From positions 1 through 64,000 of the forward strand of contig NZ_JAHQCW010000028.1 of assembly GCF_019042275.1 (NCBI RefSeq): DNA of 64,000 bases, in the 5' to 3' direction. Below are positions 8,159 to 18,100 of this stretch, in pieces; the stretch's first letter is position 1; the number at the start of each line of letters is the position of its first letter. The translations under genes were made by a program, and so were the position numbers. A model generated the notes under the pieces. It had not been told where the DNA came from and searched no databases. It saw only the letters and a program-made list of their open reading frames with translations. The DNA comes from Diplocloster agilis. GTDB lineage: Bacteria > Bacillota > Clostridia > Lachnospirales > Lachnospiraceae.

Positions 8159-8250
8159 ATACCAACCTCCCATTTTTATGATATTTATTATATCGCGCCT
8201 AACATGACAACAGTGTGTCATATTACCAATCTATCAAAAATATATCGATC

Positions 8251-9324
8251 TTATCTCCTCTTAGTATAATCCGAAATTCCAAAGTAGGAGTCCACGATCT
8301 GATCTAACTGTCCGGCTATCCCGGCAAAGGGGGTATTCAAATCCAGTGTCTTTACACTGATCTGATTTCCTCCGGTAGTAAAAGTGCAGTTCGGAGTGAT
8401 CGTTTCCTGTGTTTTCGCGTACAGCAGCATACCCGCCACATTTCCAGTGTTGCCGCTATCCAGGTTTTTAACATAGGCGTAGATCTGATACATATTTTCC
8501 GAATGAAACTTCCGGCTGTCATACTGGCTTCGATACTGCATCGTATATGTATAATACTTGGTATCCACGATTAATATTTTATCCTTATCCCGCAGGGTGA
8601 TATCCGTCTGCATAATAGGGAGGAATTCCCTCACATCCTCTGTTACATTCCAATCTATCCGGGAAGCTGCGGCTCCAAGCTTGGGATAGTGGCGCCGGTA
8701 ATACTCCAGCACAAATTTTTCATACAGCCGCGACATCCTCTGTTCGTCCAAAAAGGACTCCATCCGGAACCGTCCTTTGTCTGTGGTTAACAAAAGTCCC
8801 TCAAGCACAAAATAACAGATATTAAGGAGCATCCGGTAACTCAGATTATTCCTTTGGAAACTGATCCTGCTCCACTGAATTTGGGAAGGGGGAACTGTTG
8901 CGACACCGTCCAGATACAGCAGGACCTTTTTTAAAGCCTTTTTATGGTTTGACCTCACGGTGGGCTGATGCATCAAAAGGACCGACGTTGTTTTCAAAAT
9001 CTGGTTATAAATATTGTTTTCGGACAGCTCATCGTATTCGCAGGTAAGTCTTTGTCTTTGCTGCATCCTGTTCTGCAGCGTCCCCGGAAGGTTCAGTTTT
9101 CCTCGCAGCGTGGCCAGATCCTCGCATTTGCCGCTGTACTCCCGGTACAGCCCCTGCTTCAGCTGCTGCCCAATCCCTTTGACCAGTATCGCCGCAAACA
9201 GATCCTGGATATGTTCAAATTCCTCCGCCTCCACTTCCTCATAGTTGGACTGCCGCAGGACCTGAAACGCATAGGTCAACATGTAGTATATATTTTTGAT
9301 GAGTATCCCTTTATCTTCCGTCAT
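8251..9324 (-). CDS. mcrC: McrC-like nuclease subunit of a type IV restriction system
   Basis: A 357-residue McrC-family protein. The N-terminal part matches the McrC region that contacts and stimulates the McrB ring (IKNIYYMLTYAFQVLR). The C-terminal part is a PD-(D/E)XK nuclease with DITLRD, then ILIVDTKYY at about residues 240-260, giving the Asp and DxK metal-binding residues. The start codon overlaps the McrB stop as ATGA, so the two are translationally coupled. Known McrBC enzymes cut DNA carrying methylated or otherwise modified cytosine. The modification read by this system is set by the McrB partner and is unknown. Confidence 0.88.
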   Translation of the reverse strand: MTEDKGILIKNIYYMLTYAFQVLRQSNYEEVEAEEFEHIQDLFAAILVKGIGQQLKQGLYREYSGKCEDLATLRGKLNLPGTLQNRMQQRQRLTCEYDELSENNIYNQILKTTSVLLMHQPTVRSNHKKALKKVLLYLDGVATVPPSQIQWSRISFQRNNLSYRMLLNICYFVLEGLLLTTDKGRFRMESFLDEQRMSRLYEKFVLEYYRRHYPKLGAAASRIDWNVTEDVREFLPIMQTDITLRDKDKILIVDTKYYTYTMQYRSQYDSRKFHSENMYQIYAYVKNLDSGNTGNVAGMLLYAKTQETITPNCTFTTGGNQISVKTLDLNTPFAGIAGQLDQIVDSYFGISDYTKRR

Positions 9325-11462
9325 GAAAAAACACCACGCAGAATACTTTCCCAGCGCTGCAGCTTGGACGGTTCATCGAACCAATATTCACCCAGCATCG
9401 GAAGGATGTCATATTCCACAACTTCCATCATCCATTTATCGGTACACTCGGTCTGCCCGCAAAAATAGCTGTGGCCGATGCAGAAGCCCTTGCCCAGCGA
9501 ATTGTCCGCAGCGATTTCCTCATTGAGCTCCACGATCCTTTCGATGAGCGTGTCGAACGTGCTGTTATCCAAGGCCTTCTGATAATCCCGGAACCCCTTG
9601 GACTGGAACCCGGGTTTCATTTCAAAGAAACTGAAACGGCGGCGCAGCGCGTAGTCAATCATGGCCAGGCTGCGGTCTGCAGTATTCATCATTCCTATTA
9701 TGTAGAGATTTTTAGGAACTGAGAATGGCATGCCGTTATAGGCCAGCGTAGTTTTCTTACCGCGATAATCTTTTTCAATTAACATGAGCAGTTCCCCAAA
9801 TATTTTACTCATATTTCCCCGATTTATCTCATCGATGATAAAGAAAAACGGCTGATCGGGCTGGTTCGCCGCTTTCTGGCAGAAGCTGCAGAAGATACCG
9901 TTCTGCAATACAAAACTGTCCCCTCGCGGCCGGTATCCCATCACAAAATCTTCATAAGAATAATTCTGGTGGAACTGTATAAATTCAATTCGGCTGTCGT
10001 CTTTCTTTTGCATCATCGCATAGGCCAGCCTTCTGGCCGCGTGAGTCTTCCCCACGCCCGGGGCGCCCTGCAGGATCAGATTTTGTTTGTTTTCCAGCAA
10101 GGAGAGAAGGGTCTCTAAGTGTTCGCCTGTCATATAGACTTCCTGAAGAAACTTTTCTTTTGAATAGGACCGTGTCTCCTCTTTCCGGAGGATTGGATTC
10201 TCCTCACGGATCAAGTCCATGATAACATCATACTCCTGTTTGGTCAGCTTAAAAAGGCTGCCCTGCGGATTTACAAAATATTCCATATGTTCCAGTTCCA
10301 CACAGCCTTTGAGTGTGGCATAGTCGATCGGTGTTGTAAGGCTTTCTATTTTCTCAAAATAGAGATTTTCACCGTCATTTTCCTTCACAATTTTTGCGAT
10401 CGCCACGACCTGTTTTACCGGATTGGACTCGTAACCAATGACATAATCACCGGCCCCCGCATCCAGAAAGTTCTGGAAAATCCGGCGCTTATGTCCGTTA
10501 TCGTTGTAAAGCGTATAGCTCTGTGTCTCTCCGACGCCGATAGAAGAAAAACTCCAGATTTTCGGATTTGCATTCAGCCACCAGTATCCGGGGACACGTG
10601 TCTGGTCGTCCATCAAAGCCTCCAATTTCATATCAAAATATGGTTTCAGGATCAAATCTTCAAACAGGGACTCCTCGGATTTTCCGATCATAATGCAGGT
10701 GGAATTTGCATTGGGCGTCCACCACTTCCTCACATTTTTGTATGGAGAAAAGTCTTTTGATTTGGCAATGACAGAATATGGCCGTTGGTACCATCCCTTT
10801 TTCTTCTCGGGATTCAGCGTCACCTCATCATTGGCAATCCGGCCCAGCAGACGGATGCTGTTCCCGTAGCACAGATAAAAGTAATCCCCCTTTTTCATGG
10901 ACAGCATAAAGTTCTCGCCCTGGCTGATTTTGGAAATAGCCTTGGCTTTCGTATCTTTATGAACGACGATCACTTGCTTGTCTTCAAAAATTTTGGCTTC
11001 ATCCGCTGAAATGAAATCGGTTCCATGACTGATTTTCCAGAGAACCGGGGAATTGTCCGTATATAACGGAACGCCTGAAAGGTCAAATTTTTCCAGCGCT
11101 TCCTTCAGCTCATCGCGCAGTTTCCAGAGAAAGCTTCCTTCCGCATCTTTGCCGGCCTCTTTTCCAAGGTACAGGACCGGCCACCATTTTATACTGCCAT
11201 CCTCCGATTTCAGAACCGGACAGCCGGTTTTATCCGCCACCCGCTTGGCCAGGGAGGAAGATCCTGCGTTATAAAAATTACACGTTCCTCCATATTTGAC
11301 AGATAGCTGCGTACAGGTGGCCATACCGCCGTAGTCTTTGATGCGTTTTATAATCTGAAGGCTGTTTGGCGTAAACACCGTTTCATCTGCTAACAGGGAC
11401 AACCATGTGTCCGCCGTTATATGGGGATCATAATCCATTGGGTACCAGTCTTGATCACTCAT
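9321..11462 (-). CDS. mcrB: McrB-like AAA+ GTPase with EVE/PUA-like reader domain
   Basis: A protein of about 713 residues, longer than classical McrB. Three regions are visible. Residues about 10-110 form an N-terminal domain with a GGMATCTQLSVKYG helix pair. Residues about 160-410 contain PUA-like sequence ending in an EVE-type domain (YWWLNANPKIWSF ... AGDYVIGYES ... ). The C-terminal AAA+ motor has Walker A GAPGVGKT near 467, FFIIDEINRGNMSKIFGEL near 542 and the MNTADRS sensor, the McrB signature. EVE domains are known or proposed readers of modified bases and have been reported fused to McrB-type motors. The start ATG at 11462 has GGAGG 8 nt upstream. The partner is mcrC, with an ATGA overlap. 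Confidence 0.88.
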   Translation of the reverse strand: MSDQDWYPMDYDPHITADTWLSLLADETVFTPNSLQIIKRIKDYGGMATCTQLSVKYGGTCNFYNAGSSSLAKRVADKTGCPVLKSEDGSIKWWPVLYLGKEAGKDAEGSFLWKLRDELKEALEKFDLSGVPLYTDNSPVLWKISHGTDFISADEAKIFEDKQVIVVHKDTKAKAISKISQGENFMLSMKKGDYFYLCYGNSIRLLGRIANDEVTLNPEKKKGWYQRPYSVIAKSKDFSPYKNVRKWWTPNANSTCIMIGKSEESLFEDLILKPYFDMKLEALMDDQTRVPGYWWLNANPKIWSFSSIGVGETQSYTLYNDNGHKRRIFQNFLDAGAGDYVIGYESNPVKQVVAIAKIVKENDGENLYFEKIESLTTPIDYATLKGCVELEHMEYFVNPQGSLFKLTKQEYDVIMDLIREENPILRKEETRSYSKEKFLQEVYMTGEHLETLLSLLENKQNLILQGAPGVGKTHAARRLAYAMMQKKDDSRIEFIQFHQNYSYEDFVMGYRPRGDSFVLQNGIFCSFCQKAANQPDQPFFFIIDEINRGNMSKIFGELLMLIEKDYRGKKTTLAYNGMPFSVPKNLYIIGMMNTADRSLAMIDYALRRRFSFFEMKPGFQSKGFRDYQKALDNSTFDTLIERIVELNEEIAADNSLGKGFCIGHSYFCGQTECTDKWMMEVVEYDILPMLGEYWFDEPSKLQRWESILRGVFS

Positions 11463-11475
11463 GCGGTACACCTCC

Positions 11476-12300
11476 TTAACAATTTCCGGTATATACATAG
11501 TTTAACGTTTTCTTCGCTGTTTCTGCTATCCGGTAAATGGTTTCCAGCGGAGTGGGTTCCTTGCCCGTCATTTTCCATCTCGGAAAAAAGCGGGATATGT
11601 GAAGCGGGATGCCGGGGTCCAGAGATGCGATCCACGAGAACATCTCATCCAGTTCCGCGCCGTCATTTTCTCCGGGAACGATAAGGGTGGTCAGCTCCAC
11701 ATGGCAGTATTTTATGGCTGTTTGGATAAAGGATTTTACCGTTTCCAGGTCTCCTCCCAGCTTTTGGTAATATTCCCGGGTGAATCCCTTCAGGTCTATA
11801 TTCATGGCATCCATATAGGGCAGCAGCTCCGCCTGCACCCAGGGTTTCACATACCCGTTGGTTACCAGTACATTTTTCATACCTGCCTTTTGTATCAAGC
11901 GGGCCGTGTCCCGGACATATTCATAACCGATACACGGTTCGTTGTAGGTGTAGGCGACGCCAAGATTTGCACGCTGCTTTAACGCAACGGCTTTTTCGGT
12001 TAATCTTTCCGGAGACATGGGCAGCCAGTGGGCCTGGCCCTCCCCCTTCATGGAAATATCGCAATTCTGGCAGAAAGGACAACGCATGTTACAGCCGAAG
12101 GAGCCTATGGACAGAATATAGCTTCCTGGATAATATCGGGCCAGCGGCTTTTTCTCAATGGGATCCAGGGCCAGTCCTGTGAGCTTTCCGTAGTTCACGC
12201 TTATGACCTGTCCGCTCTCATTTTGCCTGGCCTGGCAGAATCCGACGTCGCCTTCTTCGAGAAGGCAGTGATTGGGGCAAACTTCACAGATGATCTTCAT
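11476..12300 (-). CDS. amrS: AmmeMemoRadiSam system radical SAM enzyme
   Basis: A 274-residue radical SAM protein. Its iron-sulfur motif CNMRCPFCQNCD gives CxxxCxxC near residue 70, and an N-terminal cysteine cluster CEVCPNHCLL precedes it. These features, with the downstream VAYTYNEPCIGYEY motif, place it in the AmrS (PflA-related) family. It lies 33 bp downstream of a Memo-AMMECR1 fusion, giving the full AmmeMemoRadiSam set. Such sets are widely conserved and lack a firmly established reaction; RNA or small-molecule modification has been suggested. The start ATG follows GGAGG. The gene is 13 bp upstream of mcrB and probably read through into it. Confidence 0.88.
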   Translation of the reverse strand: MKIICEVCPNHCLLEEGDVGFCQARQNESGQVISVNYGKLTGLALDPIEKKPLARYYPGSYILSIGSFGCNMRCPFCQNCDISMKGEGQAHWLPMSPERLTEKAVALKQRANLGVAYTYNEPCIGYEYVRDTARLIQKAGMKNVLVTNGYVKPWVQAELLPYMDAMNIDLKGFTREYYQKLGGDLETVKSFIQTAIKYCHVELTTLIVPGENDGAELDEMFSWIASLDPGIPLHISRFFPRWKMTGKEPTPLETIYRIAETAKKTLNYVYTGNC

Positions 12301-12333
12301 TTAATCCTCCATTCGCGCAATCCGTTCTCCCTT

Positions 12334-13698
12334 TCATTCATGCCGGATCACCTGAAAACGTTCCAGGGTAACCTCCTGGCTGTCTATGGGGATACCCGCT
12401 TTTTGCATCGCTATGGCTACCTGCTGTTCAGGAGTATCGACCCCGTCAAGATCGGGCAGCAGCAGTCCTCTCTTACGCCCCTGGCTGACGATTACTCCGT
12501 ATTTTTTTACGTCCAGTTCATGAATGGAGGTAATTCGCTCCGGCGTACCCAGAATGTCTACATGGTATGTAAGGTCCGGCAGTTCATCCGGCCTTATGGG
12601 ATGAAATCTGGGGTCCCGGGTGCCAGCGCTTATGGCGTTTTCTATAATCTCACGGGCTATATTTTCATATACCGGCCCTATGGTGCCGATACATCCGCGC
12701 AGTTGTCCCGACTTATGGATCGATACGAAAGCCCCTGCCCGGCAGTCCCGCATCTCCCGCGGTATGTCTTCCGGTATGGGAAGGTGACGGCCGGTGTTGA
12801 TGTAACATTCCAGAGAATTTCTGGCCAAGGCAACGTAAGGATCGTCCTTTCTTTTTTCCTGCAGATACTGATCCAGGAATCTCCGTTTTGGATCTTTCCC
12901 GGTCACATGGTAAGTGCAGATCCCGTAACCTACTCCAAAGGGGCCTTGATACGACAGCCTTTCCGGTTGTACCTGAAGGCCGTCCAGGGCGCCGGCCATG
13001 ATGGTAAATGAGCGATGGCCGCACTCTCCCGCTTTGCTGCAAAACTCTTCCGGGAATTCGAGCAGCCGGCCAAAATCAGCCTTTTCCATGACCTCCATGA
13101 CCGCATGATCGTATTCCGGCCCTTCCTTGCGATAACCATAAGGCCCGGTCTCTTTTAGATAATGGGATAAGTCGCCGCTGGCCACTATGACGGTTTTTCG
13201 TTCAAGAACCTCCGCGGTCCTACGGATCGCTTGTCCCAGCCGGTAATGTTCGGATAAGGGCAGGCCGGAGAGGCCGACAGACACCAGTTTGTAGTCCTGG
13301 TAATATTGGTTGATAAAGTATAAGGGAACCATTGTTCCGTGGTCAAGCTTCCGCGCTCCCCCTCCCTGGATGCCCCAGGGTTTTCCCGTTTTTTTGCCTT
13401 CTTCGCATAGTTCTTTTATGAAATCGGTATCGCAGACGGCTTCCATACTTACCTGCCCCGCCCGGAACTGCGCGAAGTCACCGGCGAGCTTTTTTTCCGG
13501 CCGTATGTGAAAATAGTCGCGGTACATGACATTGTGCGGAGAAATGAGTATGATGGTCTCCGGCTTGAGAACGGCAATCTCCCGGGCGGCCTGGTGATAA
13601 GCTTTTACGGTTTCTTTGATCTTATTTTGTTCCCCTTTGCCTATTTCCGGAATGATCAACGGAGGATGGGGAGCCATGAATCCTGCTGATACTGCCAT
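12334..13698 (-). CDS. AmmeMemoRadiSam fusion protein (Memo/AmrB plus AMMECR1/AmrA)
   Basis: A 454-residue two-domain protein. Residues about 1-265 are a Memo/LigB-like domain starting GFMAPHPPLIIPEIG, with the dioxygenase-like metal-site motifs ISPHNVMYRDYF and VVASGDLSH. Residues about 285-454 are an AMMECR1 domain with the hallmark LRGCIG hexapeptide and GTRDPRFHPI. The start is the ATG at 13698 behind AAGGAGAG; an upstream in-frame start would add 15 residues without support. It is followed by the radical SAM partner. The function of the set is not established. The fusion of A and B components in one chain is common in Clostridia. Confidence 0.9.
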   Translation of the reverse strand: MAVSAGFMAPHPPLIIPEIGKGEQNKIKETVKAYHQAAREIAVLKPETIILISPHNVMYRDYFHIRPEKKLAGDFAQFRAGQVSMEAVCDTDFIKELCEEGKKTGKPWGIQGGGARKLDHGTMVPLYFINQYYQDYKLVSVGLSGLPLSEHYRLGQAIRRTAEVLERKTVIVASGDLSHYLKETGPYGYRKEGPEYDHAVMEVMEKADFGRLLEFPEEFCSKAGECGHRSFTIMAGALDGLQVQPERLSYQGPFGVGYGICTYHVTGKDPKRRFLDQYLQEKRKDDPYVALARNSLECYINTGRHLPIPEDIPREMRDCRAGAFVSIHKSGQLRGCIGTIGPVYENIAREIIENAISAGTRDPRFHPIRPDELPDLTYHVDILGTPERITSIHELDVKKYGVIVSQGRKRGLLLPDLDGVDTPEQQVAIAMQKAGIPIDSQEVTLERFQVIRHE

Positions 13699-13780
13699 GG
13701 GGATCTCTCCTTTCGCATAGAGCTGCAATATGATAGCTACCAATATTATTGTTGATAGGTTCTATCCACAACATTACCAA

Positions 13781-14170
13781 TCAAAACTTCTCTTTTATCT
13801 TTTTAATCACTTCCAAATCGGCCGGTAACCATGCTACATTATATAGTTCATCCGCCTTCAACCACCTCGCTGCCTCATGTTCCAGTAGTTCAAGCTTTCC
13901 GTGAACAATACTGCACCAGTAACATCCCATAGTTAGATGAAATGTGGGATAATCATATTCTACCATACTAATTAAATCATGAACTTGGATTTCAGTATTC
14001 AGTTCTTCTTGGATTTCACGCTTTAGGGCCTCCTGGGGTTGTTCTCCTGGTTCCATCTTACCACCTGGAAATTCCCAGCCACCTTTAAATTCACCATATC
14101 CTCGCTGTGTTGCCAATATCTTATCCTTACATCTTATAACGGCGGCCACAACATTTACTGTTTTCATCAT
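13781..14170 (-). CDS. Nudix hydrolase, MutT/8-oxo-dGTP diphosphatase-like
   Basis: A 129-residue MutT-type Nudix hydrolase. A complete Nudix box runs from GGKMEPGEQPQEALKREI to QEEL at about residues 35-57, giving the GX5EX7REUXEEXG metal-binding helix. The opening strand VNVVAAVIRCKDKILATQR and the GGWEFPGG loop match 8-oxo-dGTP or CTP pyrophosphohydrolases of this size. It would cleanse oxidised or modified nucleotides. Two adjacent ATGs (14170 and 14167) are both usable behind GAGGG. It sits between the AmmeMemoRadiSam genes and a HNH nuclease, and it may belong to the defence-linked stretch. Confidence 0.85.
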   Translation of the reverse strand: MMKTVNVVAAVIRCKDKILATQRGYGEFKGGWEFPGGKMEPGEQPQEALKREIQEELNTEIQVHDLISMVEYDYPTFHLTMGCYWCSIVHGKLELLEHEAARWLKADELYNVAWLPADLEVIKKIKEKF

Positions 14171-14207
14171 TTTCCCTCACTATCTTTCTGGAAAATCGAC
14201 TCCCTGT

Positions 14208-15071
14208 CTATGAAGGATCCAAGACAGTACTTTTTATTTTTTGTTCGTAAGCTAATAGCCTATTCCATCGATTTACATTTTGTTTTGCAATATCTTCTAA
14301 TTCAATTCGTATTAACTCATCATCTAGCACATGAACTTTTCTATGGCAATTGGGGCAGATTGCAACGACATTATCAATCGAATCACTCCCACCATCTGCC
14401 AGTCTCTTGACATGATGTTCTTCCAGGTAGGGTTCATTATTTTTATCCTTAAAGGGCGCATCTGAACCACAATATTGACATTTTCCTTCTGCAATGCGCT
14501 TTACTAATTCTTTCAGGTAAGGATCTCGATAGTATACGGTAGTTTCTGTTGTCCTCGGTTCCTTATTATCACGATTTGTCTTAGCTCTTTTATTCAATTC
14601 ACGATTGGATAAACTAACCACTTTCTTCTCAAAATCATCTGACATACAATCCGTAACATTTATTACGGGTTTTACGGGAAAAACCCATACACTTCTCATG
14701 CAACCACCAGCGTCCAATTGAGGTGCATGATATGGTTTTTCCACTAGCTTCACCACTCCACGATATGTATATATTGCTTTTTCTAAAACTTCAAACAAAT
14801 GAATCTCTACACCATTGGTGTTAGAATCATATAGAGTGCGATTCTGATTCCCATCTAAAACTTGGTCCCCATTTTTTCCCATTCCCGTATAATGTAAAAC
14901 ACCATTTTTCCATTCATCACGATATAAACCCTTTGTGTAATCGGAAATAATCACCAAGCAACCTGTCTTCCTTGACCGACGCATGCCCCCCATATTGCCA
15001 CATTGGAACAATACCCTTAATTCGCTATTCGTTAATTCATCGCCGATCATTATCCCTGGTTTAAAGCCCAT
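14208..15071 (-). CDS. McrA-like HNH endonuclease with N-terminal SRA/YDG-type reader
   Basis: A 287-residue protein. Residues about 1-150 resemble the SRA/YDG-like domain of modification-dependent HNH enzymes (GNMGGMRRSRKTGCLVIISD, then HYTGMGKNGDQ, then NGVEIHLFEV). Residues about 200-265 form a HNH nuclease with two zinc-binding CxxC pairs (CQYCG and CPNCH) and the active-site EEHHVKRLADGG ... SIDNVVAICPNCHRKVH. This layout fits a McrA-type restriction enzyme that cuts DNA with modified bases. The reader assignment is by motif resemblance only. Its position close to McrBC supports a modified-DNA restriction role. The start ATG follows GGGAG. Confidence 0.75.
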   Translation of the reverse strand: MGFKPGIMIGDELTNSELRVLFQCGNMGGMRRSRKTGCLVIISDYTKGLYRDEWKNGVLHYTGMGKNGDQVLDGNQNRTLYDSNTNGVEIHLFEVLEKAIYTYRGVVKLVEKPYHAPQLDAGGCMRSVWVFPVKPVINVTDCMSDDFEKKVVSLSNRELNKRAKTNRDNKEPRTTETTVYYRDPYLKELVKRIAEGKCQYCGSDAPFKDKNNEPYLEEHHVKRLADGGSDSIDNVVAICPNCHRKVHVLDDELIRIELEDIAKQNVNRWNRLLAYEQKIKSTVLDPS

Positions 15072-15174
15072 TTTTATCTACTCCCTAGTATTAAGAAACA
15101 TTACTGTGCCTACAGTTAACGGCTTACTTCTCGAGCTTCCACACTTACCTTTATTATCCGGGCAAAATCTAAAT

Positions 15175-18100
15175 TTATGACAGCATTTTACCGATATTGC
15201 TTTCAAACAATATCCCACCCATCTGTACCATCAGATCCTTGTTCCTACTCATAAACATCTCTGCTAGCAAATTCGATTGATCGATCCAACTGAATAATCC
15301 TGAGTGGCAACACTTATTTCTTCTTTCCCTGCATTCGTCAAGTCTTTTTGCAAATGTAGACCACCAATCATTCCCATATTCTATTTTCCCTATGCGTTCC
15401 ATTCTTTTCGCTAGATCAGAGCTTTTTGAAGCCAGTAACCTCTGAAATGCTCCTAAGGTAAGTTCATTTGATGTGGCATCCTTAAGTTCCACCATCCCCC
15501 TACCCTTACCCTGTCCTCTAATTTTTACCTCTGGATAAATGGACTTTAAACTTGTCTCAAAACAATCTTTCATCTGCAATTCCAACGCTTTGCAGAAGAG
15601 AATCGCACAGCAAGAGGCATCCAATGTTTTATTTACTTCGTATACCGGAGACAGGAGATAAAAAAGCTTCATACCAAGCAATAAATTATCTTGTATTTGG
15701 GGTGGGAATGAATTTAACTCTTCCATGGTATCGAATCCAAATTTCCTTAATTGTTCCATAGACAGGTTGGTAGTTATAAAACTTTCATCCAACCCCTGCA
15801 CTAAGCTGTCTGTATTGAACTCTACATCTCCGTCCTCATCCTCCATGGTATCCACCTTAAAGGATGTTATAGACGGCAGAGAAGTAGACGCAGAAGCTAA
15901 AGCCTTTGCTTCTTCTTCCTTAGGTAGCTGTTCGTCCAAAATAGCTTTAATTCTCTTGATTGCGAATGTATCCAGAATCATTTTTGCTTTCTTTATGCAA
16001 GTAGAATTCTGCCAGGCCTCTTCATCTCCAATCACATATAAGCGATATTTTGCTCTGGTAGCAGCAACATTTACAATGTTTGAATTGACCCATTTGACCG
16101 CCCCACGGGCCTCCCTGCTCTTATCGCAGCCCAAAAGAAAAATAACCTCGTTTGCTTCTTTGCCCTGGAATGTATGAACCGTTCCGATATTCTGATTCAA
16201 CCATTCCGAATCGCAACTACTCAAATAAGAATCGGTTACTTTTCTTTTATATTCTTTTAAATATGCCTTCATCCCATTAACAACAGAGGTAAACGGACTG
16301 ATTATATACAAGCTTGGATGATCCGATTTCGAAAAAGCGGTTTCCAGAATCTCACAAACCTTCTGGGCCTGTTCCTCTACGAAGTGATTTTTATTACCCT
16401 TTTCTTTCCCTACTATATTTATCCATTGTGATTTGTCATAGACAAAGGTAGCTGCTGTAGTAGTGGCAGGCTCCCGAGTCTGCTGTTTCATAATACCATT
16501 ATAAGAAATTTCATTCGAGATATCATACATTGGAGATATGCATCTTCTATGTACCAACAACGGACATCCAACCCATTCCGGATAATCAGTGCCATTATCT
16601 AAATAAGTTCCAAAGTGGTTTAATTTGTCAGCCAGGCTTTGCACTGATATTGTTTTTGACTTATACGGCAAAAGCTCCTGATCATCAAATGCGCTCTTCA
16701 ACAGATTCAAATCTTCTGTCACAACAGGTTCCACCTGTTTGGGATCACCAACAATCATTGCTCTTCTACTTCGATATAGAGCCCCTACCGCCATCTGGGG
16801 CTGGGCCTGCCCTGCTTCATCGACGATTAAAGTTCCAATAACGCCTGGTTCTTTTACATCACGCAAAAATGTTCCAAGAGACGCAAAGGTGGTTGACAAG
16901 ACGGGAACCAGCAAAAACAATGTCTGATAGAGAGCTCCGACAAACCGCCTTTTATCATCTATATGGAACTCCATTCTTTCTTTATCGTCCCCCGGCAACA
17001 ACCCCCAGTAATGTCCTAATGTTTTGAAATTATCTCTACAGCTCTTTGAAGAAAGAACAAATTCTTTGCTCAACTTCATTGCATAATAAAACAATTTCTC
17101 CCGCTCGATATTGTAACGTTTTGTAAACCAGGGATTCGCCACCTGTGCGTCAGTGGATACCTTTAGATCCAGAGACAGCAAACCGTCCATAAACTCAGTA
17201 TCCAATGCAATACCAGCATCCACAGATTTATCCTGAGTAAATGTCCTCACTTTTTCCAAATATATCGATTCCGTATTGTTTCGTTCGTGTTTCGTATTTT
17301 CTAATACACTTTGCAGTTCTTGAATTTGCTTTTCCAATTCTTTTATTTTTGTCTTTTTATCTAGTATCTCAGCTTCAACTTTATTCTGGGCATGAATAGA
17401 ACGCTCAACTTCCATTTTTATATTTTTTGCTTCTTCTCTCAGTTCATCAAGCTGTCTCGTCAGACGCTCCATTTCCTCTGTGGCTTTTATAACTTCCTCA
17501 TGATAGCCCTCGGCTAATAGCTCATTTGCCGCTGCTTTTTGTTTATTAAACAGCCTGCTAAAAACACCTGTTGATTTTCTTGCATCAACTTCTTTTTCCA
17601 ACTGTTCTCTTTTCTTAGACGATAGCGCTTCCACTTCCTTTGATATTTCAGATATATGACTCTCTATTTTGTCTCTTTCTCCTTTCGCGAGCCGCACATC
17701 TTTATCTTTTTGCTTCAAAATCTCCTGAAGTCTATCCAGATTTAAGTTCTCTGCTTCAATCAGCCTATTATTCTCCGTTCTTTTTTCAGTCAGTTTAATT
17801 TCCAGCCCGTTCTGTTTGTAAATCAGATCCTCACGTTTCCGTACAATTGCGCACATTCCTTTTAATTGATCCTGTAATTCCAACACTGCTTTTAGCTGCT
17901 TCCCAAAATCATCCCGGGCATTCTCATATTTTTTAATTCTACGATCCTTAAAATCTTTACCGGGATAAAAATCCCAATATAACGGATAAAGCACATGATT
18001 ATAAAAGGCGCTAATATTAGCTCGTTTACCTAACGGCGCAGCGACAAGCCCCCAAACGCCTTCATGGTCTAGTAACCCCTTGGCATACTCTGTAAAATAA

